Shown here piece after piece: positions 5,755-6,009 of a DNA stretch of 6,009 nucleotides. Origin of the DNA: Pseudomonadota bacterium (GTDB taxonomy: Bacteria > Myxococcota > Polyangia > GCA-2747355 > JACKDQ01); assembly GCA_030591195.1 (NCBI GenBank), contig JAUVBO010000212.1, forward strand, positions 1-6,009. Direction: 5' to 3'. Under the pieces are notes generated by a model, which worked only from the letters and a program-made list of their open reading frames with translations, had not been told where the DNA came from and ran no database searches. The translations under genes and the position numbers were made by a program. The first letter of the stretch is position 1. Every line of letters begins with the position of its first letter.

Positions 5755-6009
5755 GCGGGGCCAGGATCCGCAGCCCGCTGATGTTCGGGGTGCTGGTCAT
5801 CAGCGCGGGGACCGCCATGGCAGACCCGATCACCCCCTACCGGAGCCACCACACGCTGACCCTCGGCAACGGCCACGGCGTCGCGGTGTACGACGTCTCG
5901 GCGGCGCGGATCACCACCGTCCGTGACCACGTTTATGCCCACCTGCGGCCAGACGAGCCGACCGTCGACCTCGCCCACGACACGTACTTCGGGCTCCGGG
6001 CCGAGGGCC
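5751..6009 (+). CDS. Secreted protein, N-terminal part only, possible glycoside hydrolase
   Basis: Only the first 86 codons are in the window; the frame is open at the right edge. Residues 1-24 form a signal peptide with Arg at 5 and 7, a hydrophobic core and an AMA cleavage site before Asp25. The mature part begins with a beta-strand-rich stretch containing LTLGNGHGVAVYDVSAARIT, then a His/Tyr-containing segment and DTYFGLR. A GNG turn followed by a strand and a short descriptive loop recalls the N-terminal beta-sandwich of bacterial GH15 glucoamylase-like enzymes. An exo-acting glucosidase would fit beside an endo-acting GH13 enzyme. The match is weak and the catalytic domain is outside the window, so treat the product as an unassigned exported protein. 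The start overlaps the previous stop as ATGA, indicating translational coupling. Confidence 0.75.
   Translation, partial: MSGARIRSPLMFGVLVISAGTAMADPITPYRSHHTLTLGNGHGVAVYDVSAARITTVRDHVYAHLRPDEPTVDLAHDTYFGLRAEG

Noticed and set aside
1..6009. CRISPR array, tRNA, rRNA, insertion sequence or phage signature
   Set aside because: No regularly spaced repeats, no terminal inverted repeats or transposase motifs, and no tRNA-like or rRNA-like stretches were seen; the DNA is nearly all coding.

Overview
The window is GC-rich, densely coded, Gram-negative-type DNA. All convincing genes lie on the + strand in one tightly packed run of four: an outer-membrane beta-barrel protein, a secreted alpha-amylase-family enzyme (GH13), a small membrane-anchored protein with a cohesin-like domain, and the start of a fourth secreted protein cut by the window edge. 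The barrel protein with a C-terminal Phe implies an outer membrane. High GC, a thrombospondin type 3 (TSP3) calcium repeat and long Gly/Pro/Asp linkers fit Myxococcota or related former Deltaproteobacteria. That assignment is inference, since the window holds no phylogenetic marker.

Layout: positions 1-189 hold no supported gene. They include a locally AT-rich stretch and a near-palindrome just upstream of the first ribosome binding site. Positions 190-2448 encode the barrel protein (752 aa). Positions 2472-5219 encode the GH13 enzyme (915 aa, possible upstream start at 2451); its catalytic motifs are intact and it carries a C-terminal tail of TSP3 repeat plus dockerin-like segment. Positions 5197-5754 encode the cohesin-like protein and overlap the amylase gene by 23 bases. 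Positions 5751-6009 begin a fourth exported protein through an ATGA stop/start overlap. Gene spacing (23-base gap, 23-base overlap, 4-base overlap) argues for one operon with translational coupling.

How they may work together: the amylase-like enzyme would cut alpha-glucan outside the cytoplasm. Its dockerin-like tail could dock onto the cohesin-like protein encoded next to it, which has a lipoprotein-like N-terminus. The barrel protein could be the route for oligosaccharides across the outer membrane, and the fourth protein may be another glycoside hydrolase. This would be a small, non-cellulosomal cohesin/dockerin glucan-processing unit in a Gram-negative bacterium, with no SusC/SusD-type genes in view. 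The cohesin-dockerin pairing is the most interesting observation, but it rests on motif reading and gene adjacency, not on a profile search.
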